From Alphaproteobacteria bacterium (GTDB lineage: Bacteria > Pseudomonadota > Alphaproteobacteria > Puniceispirillales > Puniceispirillaceae), in contig WTHV01000112.1 in assembly GCA_011525265.1 (NCBI GenBank), forward strand, positions 1 to 7,650: a stretch of 7,650 nt of DNA, given 5' to 3'. The position numbers and the translations under genes are program-made. Below, one piece after another: positions 1 through 6,627 of this stretch. The notes beneath the pieces were generated by a model. The model saw only the letters and a program-made list of their open reading frames with translations, did no database searches and had not been told where the DNA came from. The first letter of the stretch is position 1. Each line of letters begins with the position of its first letter.

Positions 1-113
1 TGCCCTTATCGGCTGTATCAGTAAAAGCAACCACAACAGAACGCCTTGGATTTACGGGGCGCGGTGAAGGTATTGCAGCCCAAGCATCTGCGACCATCAC
101 GCTACCGATTTAG
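1..113 (+). CDS. ispF: 2-C-methyl-D-erythritol 2,4-cyclodiphosphate synthase, C-terminal end (partial; may be the IspF half of IspDF)
   Basis: Only the last 36 codons are present; the frame enters at base 3 and stops with TAG at 111-113. The peptide reads VSVKATTTERLGFTGRGEGI and then an Ala-rich tail ending TITLPI. This is the hallmark C-terminus of IspF, where the TTTE segment and the GRGEG turn contribute to binding the cytidine nucleotide. IspF converts 4-diphosphocytidyl-methylerythritol 2-phosphate to the cyclic diphosphate, with release of CMP, in the cytosolic MEP isoprenoid pathway. In many alphaproteobacteria IspD and IspF are fused in one protein; the window is too short to tell which form this is. 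The stop codon overlaps the ribosome binding site of pgpA, so the two are likely cotranscribed. Identification is firm for so short a piece because the motif is nearly invariant. Confidence 0.88.
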   Translation, partial: PLSAVSVKATTTERLGFTGRGEGIAAQASATITLPI

Positions 114-124
114 GAGCACTACCC

Positions 125-601
125 ATGAAACCAATGGCAAAGCAATTGGCTATCACTATCGCCACTTTGGGCCCTATTGGCACATCACTGCCAGCACCTG
201 GGACTTTTGGCTCTCTTACCGCGTTGATTGCTGGTTATTTCATCCTCTCAGCAGGATGGTTCTTATTGGCAGCTGCCACGCTCATCGCGCTTATTGTCGG
301 GGTGTGGGCATCAAACATCTATGAGGCACAATCAGGCAAAAAAGATGCCTCTGAGGTCATCATTGATGAGGTTGCAGGGCAATGGTCTGTCTTATTGGTA
401 GCACCACTTAGCCTTGAAGGTTTTATTGCCGCATTTCTTCTTTTCCGCTTCTTTGATATCACCAAGCCCTTCCCTGTGAATAAGGCAGAGGCGATTGAAG
501 GCGGCTTTGGGGTTATGGCAGATGATATGGTGGCTGGTTTCCTTGCAGGGGTTGGGCTGATTGCGCTTATGGCAAGCGGGCTGATTGCCCCTATCCTATG
601 A
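125..601 (+). CDS. pgpA: Phosphatidylglycerophosphatase A
   Basis: A 158-residue inner-membrane enzyme that removes phosphate from phosphatidylglycerophosphate to give phosphatidylglycerol, the last step of PG synthesis. All PgpA signature blocks are present in order: GT plus PAPGTFGSL (19-31), DASEVIIDEVAGQW (74-87), FRFFDITKPFP (107-116 region) and GGFGVMADDMVAG (126-138). The acidic residues D74, E77, D81, E82, D111, D133 and D134 fit the metal-dependent active site of the family. Hydrophobic stretches at about 32-60, 88-106 and 136-157 are probable membrane segments. Length matches the family. The ATG at 125 is chosen because AGGAG at 112-116 lies 8 nt upstream; the in-frame ATG at 134 would be too far from it. 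It starts 11 bp after ispF and its TGA is followed closely by cinA. Confidence 0.95.
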   Translation: MKPMAKQLAITIATLGPIGTSLPAPGTFGSLTALIAGYFILSAGWFLLAAATLIALIVGVWASNIYEAQSGKKDASEVIIDEVAGQWSVLLVAPLSLEGFIAAFLLFRFFDITKPFPVNKAEAIEGGFGVMADDMVAGFLAGVGLIALMASGLIAPIL

Positions 602-604
602 GGA
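600..604 (+). promoter_or_regulatory. Ribosome binding site deciding the cinA/pncC start at 610
   Basis: GAGGA lies 5 nt before the ATG at 610 and directly overlaps the pgpA stop codon (TGA 599-601). The competing ATG at 598 has only a pyrimidine-rich CCCCTATCCT upstream and no Shine-Dalgarno match. Translation of cinA is probably coupled to termination of pgpA. Confidence 0.6.
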
Positions 605-609
605 CGCCT

Positions 610-1086
610 ATGAGTGATTTAGCACAAGACCTTATAAGCCGCTTAGCTGCCAAAGGCTGGCAGATAAGATGCGCTGAATCTTGTACCGCAGGCCTTATCA
701 GCGCGACATTGACCTCTGTTTCCGGCTCATCTGATGTGGTTGACAGGGGGTTTGTGACCTACAGCAATCAGGCCAAAGAAGAGATGCTGAATGTTCAGGC
801 AAAAACGCTTGAGACCTATGGCGCGGTATCAGCTGAAACAGCCTTTGAAATGGTTGTCGGCACGCACGCGAGCCATGAAGATACCATTGCCTCACTATCC
901 GTCACAGGTATTGCAGGGCCAAATGGCGGCACCACAGAAAAGCCTGTTGGCACAGTTTATATTGGCACAAGCATTCCAAGCCAGGAGCCTGTTATCACGC
1001 ACAATCTATTTGATGGTGACAGAGAGTCTGTGCGCGCGCAAACGGTTGAGGCCGCTCTTATCCAACTGCGTGATATGCTGATTTAA
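610..1086 (+). CDS. pncC: CinA C-terminal domain protein, nicotinamide-nucleotide amidohydrolase (NMN deamidase) family
   Basis: A 158-residue stand-alone CinA C-terminal domain without the N-terminal COG1058/MoCF domain of full-length CinA. Visible signatures are CAESCTAGLIS (21-31), which holds the likely catalytic serine S24, YSNQAK (51-56) with the likely partner K56, and SVTGIAGPNGGTTEKPVGTVYIG spread over 97-119. Proteins of this family hydrolyse NMN to nicotinate mononucleotide plus ammonia in pyridine nucleotide salvage. The enzymatic role is inferred from the family, and the name cinA or ygaD is also used. An ATG at 598 overlaps the pgpA stop as ATGA, but the ATG at 610 has GAGGA (600-604) 5 nt upstream and gives the usual short N-terminus before the domain, so 610 is preferred. 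It ends tail to tail with ratA, sharing four bases. Confidence 0.9.
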   Translation: MSDLAQDLISRLAAKGWQIRCAESCTAGLISATLTSVSGSSDVVDRGFVTYSNQAKEEMLNVQAKTLETYGAVSAETAFEMVVGTHASHEDTIASLSVTGIAGPNGGTTEKPVGTVYIGTSIPSQEPVITHNLFDGDRESVRAQTVEAALIQLRDMLI

Positions 1087-1523
1087 GATTTCGTGCCATA
1101 GAGCGCATCGGCGCGCGCTTCAAAAGCACTTACCATGCGTTTCACCGCTTCTGTAAACAAGCTTTCAATCACAGTTTGCAAAATGCGTGAGTTAAATTCG
1201 AAATCAACATAAAAGTCAATTTCGCAGCCCTGCTCATGCGGTAAAAAGCGCCATGTGTTTTTCAAATATTTAAACGGGCCTTCGGCATATTCCACATGAA
1301 TTTCCATTGCCGCCTCATCAAGGCGTACATAAGAGGTAAAGCGCTCTTTAAACACTTGAAAACCAATGATAAGATCAGCAACTAGCTGTTCTTCATCTTT
1401 GGATTTCACACGTGCGGCAAGGCACCAAGGCAAGAACTCTGGATATTTTGCGACATCTGCCACAAGCGCATATAAATGCTCTGGCTTATGACTTAAAACG
1501 CGCTTTTCAGCATGTTGTGTCAT
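1083..1523 (-). CDS. ratA: Coq10/RatA-type START-domain (SRPBCC) protein, probable ubiquinone-binding chaperone
   Basis: A 146-residue protein of the Coq10/RatA (polyketide cyclase-like, START fold) family. The marks are YPEFLPWC (27-34), preceded by the helix EHLYALVADVAK, then EGPFKYLKNTWRF (81-93), the beta strand EIDFYVDFEF (101-110) and a C-terminal helix with F123 and MVSAFEARA (130-138). Length equals the family norm. In yeast and bacteria Coq10 homologues bind ubiquinone and support respiration. In E. coli the homologue was named RatA for a reported effect on ribosome subunit joining. In this PDH and lipoate setting a respiratory quinone role seems more likely, but that is inference. 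It is the last gene of the minus-strand operon. Its ATG overlaps the lipA TGA as ATGA (1520-1523), so translation is probably coupled. The Shine-Dalgarno is weak (AGG about 8 nt upstream). Confidence 0.92.
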   Translation of the reverse strand: MTQHAEKRVLSHKPEHLYALVADVAKYPEFLPWCLAARVKSKDEEQLVADLIIGFQVFKERFTSYVRLDEAAMEIHVEYAEGPFKYLKNTWRFLPHEQGCEIDFYVDFEFNSRILQTVIESLFTEAVKRMVSAFEARADALYGTKS

Positions 1524-2476
1524 GAGGTGCCTGCTAATTTTGCCTCGCGGGCGGCACGCAATGCCGCGAAATCAGCATCAGCATGATAAGAGGAGCGTGT
1601 CAGCGGTGTTGATGACATCATCAAAAAGCCTTTCGCCTCACCTTGCGTGGCATAGGCTTTGAATTGATCAGGGGTAACAAACCTATCAACGGCGGCATGT
1701 TTTGGCGTTGGTTGAAGATATTGACCAATTGTCATAAAATCCACATCAGCTGAGCGCAAATCATCCATCAATTGCCCCACCTCTTCATCTTCTTCGCCAA
1801 GGCCAACCATAATGCCTGATTTGGTAAAGATAGAAGCATCAAGACGTTTTACATCTGCTAGGATTTGCAATGAATGGAAATAGCGTGCTCCGGGGCGAAT
1901 TGAGGGATAGAGGCGCGGGACTGTCTCTAAATTATGATTAAATACATCAGGGCGTGCCTCAACAACAACTTCTAGCGCACCCTCTTTGCGCAAAAAGTCA
2001 GGGGTTAGGATCTCAATGGTTGTTAAGGGTGAGGCCACTCTTATCGCTTTGATTGTTTGTGCGAAATGCAATGCGCCCCCATCATCAAGGTCATCCCTAT
2101 CAACAGAGGTAATCACCACATGACTCAAGCCCAATTTTGCCACCGCTTCTGCCACATTTTCTGGCTCATGCGGGTCAAGCAAATCAGGACGGCCTGTGGC
2201 AACATTACAAAAGGCACAAGCACGGGTGCAAATAGACCCTAAGATCATCATTGTGGCATGCTTATTCGCCCAACATTCCCCAATATTTGGGCAGGCTGCC
2301 TCTTCACAAACCGTGACCAAATTCAAATCACGCATTAATTCACGCGTTTCGGCAAAGGCCTCTGAGGTTGGCGCTTTGACACGTAACCAGTCAGGGCGTT
2401 TTGGCTGTGGCTTATCGGGGTTGCGTCTTTTTTCAGGATGACGCTTTGCCCCTAATGTGACATTTGGAGATGGCAT
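1520..2476 (-). CDS. lipA: Lipoyl synthase (radical SAM)
   Basis: A 318-residue radical SAM enzyme that inserts two sulfur atoms into octanoyl groups on carrier proteins to form lipoyl groups. Both iron-sulfur sites are intact. The auxiliary cluster cysteines are C57, C62 and C68 in CEEAACPNIGEC, and the radical SAM cluster uses C83, C87 and C90 in CTRACAFC. The C-terminal RSSYHAD motif (294-300) supplies the serine ligand of the auxiliary cluster. Other family blocks are VDRDDLDDGGA (125-135), the EILTPDF region (155-161), the HNLETVPRLYP region (181-191), and GLGE (225-228). The basic, Pro-rich N-terminus ahead of RPDWLRVKAP is common in alphaproteobacteria. The start at 2476 has AAGGGG 5 nt upstream. 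It lies 33 bp after lpd and overlaps ratA by 4 bp. Its targets, the lipoyl domains of PdhB and PdhC, are encoded just upstream in the same transcript. Confidence 0.97.
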   Translation of the reverse strand: MPSPNVTLGAKRHPEKRRNPDKPQPKRPDWLRVKAPTSEAFAETRELMRDLNLVTVCEEAACPNIGECWANKHATMMILGSICTRACAFCNVATGRPDLLDPHEPENVAEAVAKLGLSHVVITSVDRDDLDDGGALHFAQTIKAIRVASPLTTIEILTPDFLRKEGALEVVVEARPDVFNHNLETVPRLYPSIRPGARYFHSLQILADVKRLDASIFTKSGIMVGLGEEDEEVGQLMDDLRSADVDFMTIGQYLQPTPKHAAVDRFVTPDQFKAYATQGEAKGFLMMSSTPLTRSSYHADADFAALRAAREAKLAGTS

Positions 2477-2509
2477 ATTTGCCCCTTATGACAAAATACT
2501 CGGACTGCC

Positions 2510-3922
2510 CTAGAAATGGATCGCTCTATCATAGGCGTCAAGGACTGATTCATGCATTGCTTCTGACAATGTTGGGTGCGGGAAGATGGTTTGCATCAAT
2601 TCAACCTCTGTTGTCTCAAGCGTTCTGGCAATCGCATAGCCTTGGATCATCTCTGTGACTTCTGGGCCAATCATATGTGCGCCAAGCAATTCGCCTGTCT
2701 TTTCATCAAAGATTGTCTTAATCATCCCCTCATCATCACCAAGAGCAATCGCCTTACCATTCGCCAAAAATGGGAAACGGCCAACCTTAATTTTATGGCC
2801 TGCTTTTTTAGCCGCATCTTCGGTGAGGCCAACTGATGCAATTTGTGGGCGACAATAGGTACAGCCCGGCACCGTATTATCACCAATAGCATGAACATCT
2901 TTCATGCCGGCAATTTTTTCAATGCAGATGATGCCTTCATGGCTTGCTTTATGTGCCAACCATGGCGCGCCTGTCACATCACCGATGGCATACACCCCTG
3001 CCTCACCGGTCGCACCATAGCCATCAGTTACGATATGACCACGGTCAATCTTCACCTTTGTGCCCTCAAGGCCTAGATTTTCAGAATTGCCGACAATGCC
3101 AATCGCCATGATAATGCGCTCAGCCTGAAGTGTCTGTGTTTTACCTGACACATCAATTGTGGCTGTGACAACCTCTTTGCCTTTATCAAGCTTTTGCAAT
3201 TTCGCAGAGGTAAGAATTTTCATACCGCGCTTTTCAAACGCTTTATGCGCCATTGCGGAAATCTCAGCATCTTCAGCATTTAAAATGCGATCCATGGCCT
3301 CAACAACTGTTACGTCAACGCCCATATCACGATAAAAGCTAGCAAATTCAATGCCAATCGCACCAGAACCAACAACAATGAGAGATTTTGGCATGGTTTG
3401 CGGTACCATCGCATCACGATAGGTGACGATTTGCTTGCCATCTGCTTCCATATTGGGAATTTGACGTGCTCTTGCACCTGTTGCGATGATCACATGAGAG
3501 GCTGTGATATCTTGTGCGGCTTTGCCAGTCACTGAGATAATCCGCTTTGACCCTGATTTCGCGCCAAGCTTTGCCACACCGTCAATCACATCAACTTTAT
3601 TCTTTTTCAAAAGATGTGCAACACCCCCCGATAGACGATTAGCCACACCGCGTGAGCGTTCAACAACCTTGGCAAGGTTAACCTTCACCTCGCCTGTGAC
3701 TTCAATCCCATAATCTGACAAATGTTCAAGATTATGGCGTAATTCAGCCGCCCGCAAAAGCGCCTTTGTGGGAATACAACCCCAATTAAGGCAGATGCCC
3801 CCTAGATGCTCTTTTTCTACCACAGCTGCTTTCATACCAAGCTGAGATGCGCGTATAGCCGCAACATAACCGCCAGGGCCACCGCCAATTACCACAACAT
3901 CATAGTCTTTTTGATTTGCCAT
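2510..3922 (-). CDS. lpd: Dihydrolipoamide dehydrogenase (E3 of pyruvate dehydrogenase)
   Basis: A 470-residue FAD-dependent disulfide oxidoreductase that reoxidises the dihydrolipoyl groups of E2 and passes electrons to NAD+. The order of parts is: FAD dinucleotide fold GGGPGG (13-18); redox disulfide C44/C49 in GGICLNWGCIPTK; ATGARAR (147-153); NAD-binding GSGAIG (185-190) followed by the acidic E208; FAD motif YAIGD (311-315); the CTYCRPQIASVGLTE region (354-368); and the interface motif HPTLSEAMHE (449-458), whose H449/E454 pair is the catalytic base. Length is normal and nothing is missing. CLNWGC, rather than the CLNVGC of many other dehydrogenases, fits the E3 encoded in alphaproteobacterial PDH operons. 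It starts 23 bp after pdhC with only a weak Shine-Dalgarno (ATAGG, 8 nt before the ATG). It could also serve 2-oxoglutarate dehydrogenase, but its position argues mainly for PDH. Confidence 0.97.
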   Translation of the reverse strand: MANQKDYDVVVIGGGPGGYVAAIRASQLGMKAAVVEKEHLGGICLNWGCIPTKALLRAAELRHNLEHLSDYGIEVTGEVKVNLAKVVERSRGVANRLSGGVAHLLKKNKVDVIDGVAKLGAKSGSKRIISVTGKAAQDITASHVIIATGARARQIPNMEADGKQIVTYRDAMVPQTMPKSLIVVGSGAIGIEFASFYRDMGVDVTVVEAMDRILNAEDAEISAMAHKAFEKRGMKILTSAKLQKLDKGKEVVTATIDVSGKTQTLQAERIIMAIGIVGNSENLGLEGTKVKIDRGHIVTDGYGATGEAGVYAIGDVTGAPWLAHKASHEGIICIEKIAGMKDVHAIGDNTVPGCTYCRPQIASVGLTEDAAKKAGHKIKVGRFPFLANGKAIALGDDEGMIKTIFDEKTGELLGAHMIGPEVTEMIQGYAIARTLETTEVELMQTIFPHPTLSEAMHESVLDAYDRAIHF

Positions 3923-3945
3923 CGTCTTTGCCTATCTGCCTTGCA

Positions 3946-5229
3946 TCACACAAGCATTAATACAGGGTTTTCAATCAGCTCTTTAAAGACCTGAAGCCAT
4001 TGTGCCCCTAGTGCCCCATCAACAACACGGTGGTCAGCTGATAAGGTCACGCTCATCACTGTTGCAACAGCCAATTGACCATCTTTGACAACAGGACGCT
4101 GTTCACCGGCACCAACGGCGAGAATCGCGCCTTGTGGTGGGTTGATAACGGCCGCAAATTCCTTAATCCCAAACATCCCAAGATTTGAGATGGTAAAGGT
4201 ACCACCTGCATAGGCAGATGGCGGCAATGTGCCATCTCGTGCCTGTGTGGCAAGCGTCTTTGAAATTTGTGAAATCTCTGCCAAGCCTTTATTTTGCGCG
4301 GCAGGAATAACAGGCGTGACAAGACCGCCATCAAGCGCCACCGCAATACAAACATCTGCATTAGCGAAATAACGACAGCCCTCTGCCTCGTAGGAGCCAT
4401 TGACATCTGGCACCTTCATCAACGCATGGGCGGCGGCACGAACAATCATATCATTGACTGAGATTTTCACACCATCAGCAGCAGCGGCATTCATCGCCTT
4501 TCGTGCGCTAAGGAGCGTATCAATCTCGCAGTCAATGGTCAGATAGAAATGTGGTGCATTCTGTTTTGATTCTGTCAGGCGCTGTGCAATTGTGCGGCGC
4601 ATGGCGCTATGAGGCACAAACCTATCTTCAGCTGAAAGGCTTGCTTGCACAGGCGTTGCAACAGAGGCGCTAGCGGCAGATGGTGACACACCTTGTGATA
4701 GGGCTGTTTCAACATCATGCTTAATGATACGACCATTTGGCCCTGTGCCATTTAAGCTATCAAGCGGCAAGTCATTTTGCGCCGCAATTCTGCGGGCAAG
4801 CGGGCTTGCAAAAACACGCGCACCTTTATTAGCGACTGGTGTAGGCGCAACAGGGGCAGATTGATCTGGCGCAGGCTCTGCCACAACAGGCGCTTCTTTT
4901 GACGGCTCTGCTGACGGTACCGCAGGAGTTGATGAGGCTGATGGCGCTGATGGGCTATCTTCTGCAGTGACAGATGCCACATCCTCGCCCTCTTCGGCTA
5001 ACACAGCGATCACAGCATTCACAGGCACATTTTGCGCCCCTGCTTCAACAGCAATGATGGCCACAACGCCCTCATCAATGGCTTCGACTTCCATTGTTGC
5101 CTTATCTGTTTCAATCTCGGCAATCACATCACCTGAGCGCACTTCATCACCGACTTTGACAAGCCAACGGGCAAGCGTGCCATCTGTCATTGTTGGCGAC
5201 AATGCCGGCATTTTAATCGAAATAGACAT
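3946..5229 (-). CDS. pdhC: Dihydrolipoamide acetyltransferase (E2 of pyruvate dehydrogenase)
   Basis: A 427-residue E2 subunit that transfers the acetyl group from lipoyl lysine to CoA and forms the core of the PDH complex. An N-terminal lipoyl domain (1-80) has the lipoylated lysine K43 in ETDKATME. It is followed by an Ala/Pro/Ser-rich flexible linker (about 86-135), the peripheral subunit-binding domain (about 137-175, with ASPLARRIA and GTGPNGRI), a second linker (about 177-200), and the catalytic acyltransferase domain (about 203-427). The active site is DHRVVDG with H400 and D404. There is one lipoyl domain here and a second on PdhB. The frame stays open to an ATG at 5286 inside pdhB, but the ATG at 5229 is the true start: AAGGAGG lies 8 nt upstream and MSISIKMPALSPTM is the canonical N-terminus. 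It begins 1 bp after the pdhB stop. Confidence 0.97.
   Translation of the reverse strand: MSISIKMPALSPTMTDGTLARWLVKVGDEVRSGDVIAEIETDKATMEVEAIDEGVVAIIAVEAGAQNVPVNAVIAVLAEEGEDVASVTAEDSPSAPSASSTPAVPSAEPSKEAPVVAEPAPDQSAPVAPTPVANKGARVFASPLARRIAAQNDLPLDSLNGTGPNGRIIKHDVETALSQGVSPSAASASVATPVQASLSAEDRFVPHSAMRRTIAQRLTESKQNAPHFYLTIDCEIDTLLSARKAMNAAAADGVKISVNDMIVRAAAHALMKVPDVNGSYEAEGCRYFANADVCIAVALDGGLVTPVIPAAQNKGLAEISQISKTLATQARDGTLPPSAYAGGTFTISNLGMFGIKEFAAVINPPQGAILAVGAGEQRPVVKDGQLAVATVMSVTLSADHRVVDGALGAQWLQVFKELIENPVLMLV
5062..5229 (-). repeat. Lipoyl-domain coding repeat, copy in pdhC
   Basis: Partner of the pdhB copy. The matching exact blocks lie at 5087-5100 (14 nt), 5102-5118 (17 nt) and 5132-5151 (20 nt), all at the same offset of 1363 bp. 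Identity is highest around the lipoyl-lysine turn and the GDEVRSGD segment, then fades after the DEGVV sequence. Confidence 0.9.
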
Positions 5230-5230
5230 A

Positions 5231-6592
5231 TTAGCGGCCTCCTTCGCGATAACAGGCTTTATGAACAGCGCGCACAATGTCATCAATTTGCGGCAAAGCT
5301 AGCTTTTCTAGATTTTCTGCATAAGGCATTGGGACATCTTTCCCTGTCACACGCTCAATCGGCGCATCAAGATAATCGAAACATAATTCCATCATCTGCA
5401 TACCAATCTCTGCGCTAACGCCTGCAAATGGGAAGCCTTCTTCTGTACAGACAAGGTGATTTGTCTTTTGCACTGATTTGACAATTGTCTCACTATCCAA
5501 TGGGCGGATGGTGCGCAAATCAATCACTTCGGCAGAAATACCTTGTTCTGCTAGGGCATCTGCCGCTTCTAGCGCGCGGCCAACCATGATAGAGAAGGCT
5601 GTAATTGTTACATCTGTGCCTTCACGAACCACTTTGGCTTTACCAATTGGCACAGTCCAATCATCATGGTCTGGCACTTCAAAAGACTGGCCATACATGA
5701 CTTCATTTTCTAGGAAGATCACTGGATTTGGGTCTCTAATGGCTGATTTTAAAAGGCCTTTAGCATCTGCTGCTGACCAAGGTGATACCACCTTCAAACC
5801 AGGGCAATGGGCATACCAGCTTGCATAGCATTGTGAATGCTGTGCCGCCACACGACTTGCCGCACCATTTGGACCACGGAACACAATCGGACAGCCCATC
5901 TGACCACCAGACATATAAAGTGTCTTAGCCGCAGAGTTAATAATATGGTCAATTGCCTGCATCGAAAAATTGAATGTCATAAATTCAATCACAGGGCGAA
6001 GCTCACCAAAAGCAGCACCAACACCAAGGCCAGCAAAGCCATGTTCTGTAATCGGTGTATCAATCACGCGCTTATCTGAGAATTCATCCAAAAGCCCTTG
6101 GGTCACTTTATAAGCGCCCTGATATTCCGCGACCTCTTCCCCCATGATGAAGACACGCTCATCAGAGCGCATTTCTTCAGCCATCGCATCACGCAAAGCT
6201 TCACGCACAGTCATTGTTGTTGTTGGCCCATCCCAATCAAGCTCTTCTTGAATAGATGAGGCTGATGGCTGTGCTGGCGCTGTTGGGGCTGTTGGTGCAG
6301 CAGGAGCTTCTGCAACAGATAAGGTGGCAGGGGCGTCATTGGCCTCTTCCCCCTCACCTGCAAGGCGCGCAATTACAGCGCCAACGGCAACATTATCTGT
6401 GCCTTCAGCAATAATGATTTCGCTGACTACGCCCTCATCAACCGCTTCAACTTCCATTGTTGCTTTATCTGTTTCAATCTCAGCAAGCAAATCGCCTGAG
6501 CGCACTTCATCACCTTCTGAGACAAGCCATTTTGACAAACGACCTTCCGTCATTGTCGGGGACAAGGCAGGCATTTTAATTTCAATAGCCAT
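5231..6592 (-). CDS. pdhB: Pyruvate dehydrogenase E1 component, beta subunit, with N-terminal lipoyl domain
   Basis: A 453-residue protein with two parts. Residues 1-80 are a lipoyl domain whose K43 lies in ETDKATME. An Ala/Pro/Thr linker follows (about 84-113, with APTAPTAP). The E1 beta transketolase-type domain (about 125-453) shows MTVREALRDAMAEEM, MGEEVAEYQGAYKV (150-163) with the TPP-activating glutamate, ITEHGFAGLGVGAA (181-194), the FMTFNFSMQAIDHIINS region (204-220), AAQHSQ with H252, and DLRTIRPLD (358-366). With PdhA it decarboxylates pyruvate and acetylates lipoyl groups. Ordinary E1 beta subunits are about 320-330 residues; the extra length is the lipoyl domain, a known trait of alphaproteobacterial PdhB such as those of Sinorhizobium and Zymomonas. 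AAGGA lies 7 nt before the ATG, 35 bp after pdhA. Confidence 0.97.
   Translation of the reverse strand: MAIEIKMPALSPTMTEGRLSKWLVSEGDEVRSGDLLAEIETDKATMEVEAVDEGVVSEIIIAEGTDNVAVGAVIARLAGEGEEANDAPATLSVAEAPAAPTAPTAPAQPSASSIQEELDWDGPTTTMTVREALRDAMAEEMRSDERVFIMGEEVAEYQGAYKVTQGLLDEFSDKRVIDTPITEHGFAGLGVGAAFGELRPVIEFMTFNFSMQAIDHIINSAAKTLYMSGGQMGCPIVFRGPNGAASRVAAQHSQCYASWYAHCPGLKVVSPWSAADAKGLLKSAIRDPNPVIFLENEVMYGQSFEVPDHDDWTVPIGKAKVVREGTDVTITAFSIMVGRALEAADALAEQGISAEVIDLRTIRPLDSETIVKSVQKTNHLVCTEEGFPFAGVSAEIGMQMMELCFDYLDAPIERVTGKDVPMPYAENLEKLALPQIDDIVRAVHKACYREGGR
5238..5244 (-). promoter_or_regulatory. Strong Shine-Dalgarno of pdhC inside the end of pdhB
   Basis: On the minus strand AAGGAGG sits 8 nt before the pdhC ATG (5229) and codes part of the REGGR C-terminus of PdhB. 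It is the strongest ribosome binding site I see in the window. It fixes the pdhC start at 5229 rather than 5286, and with the 1 bp gap it implies translational coupling. A strong site would suit the high E2 demand of a multimeric core; that is inference. Confidence 0.8.
6425..6592 (-). repeat. Lipoyl-domain coding repeat, copy in pdhB
   Basis: Codons 1-56 of pdhB align without gaps to codons 1-56 of pdhC, 1363 bp away. I count 45 of 56 identical residues. At DNA level there are exact blocks of 14 nt (6450-6463), 17 nt (6465-6481) and 20 nt (6495-6514). This is a paralogous domain duplication, not a mobile repeat. Confidence 0.9.
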
Positions 6593-6627
6593 GATATTTT
6601 CCTTAACTTTCGCTAAAAATGCGGGCT

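Noticed and set aside
46..324. Plus-strand open frame of 92 codons over the ispF end and pgpA start
   Set aside because: It is an out-of-frame shadow of ispF and pgpA, both confirmed by clear motifs.
1101..1120. GC-rich inverted repeat (GAGCGC / GCGCTT with an 8 nt loop) near the convergent gene ends
   Set aside because: Only five or six pairs with one wobble, no U-tract on either strand, and it lies inside the ratA coding sequence for the conserved helix end. It is not convincing as a terminator.
4805..4975. Low-complexity Ala/Pro/Ser-rich segment in pdhC that might look like a compositional anomaly
   Set aside because: This is the normal flexible linker between the lipoyl and subunit-binding domains of E2, not an insertion.
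5230..5286. Longer pdhC reading frame starting at 5286 with the peptide MMTLCALFIKPVIAKEAAN
   Set aside because: It lies inside the end of pdhB in another frame, is not lipoyl-domain sequence, and the ATG at 5229 has a strong Shine-Dalgarno and the canonical start.
6593..6627. Possible regulatory element or promoter between pdhA and pdhB
   Set aside because: The 35 bp hold a ribosome binding site and no clear -35/-10 pair or stable hairpin; ordinary operon spacing explains it.
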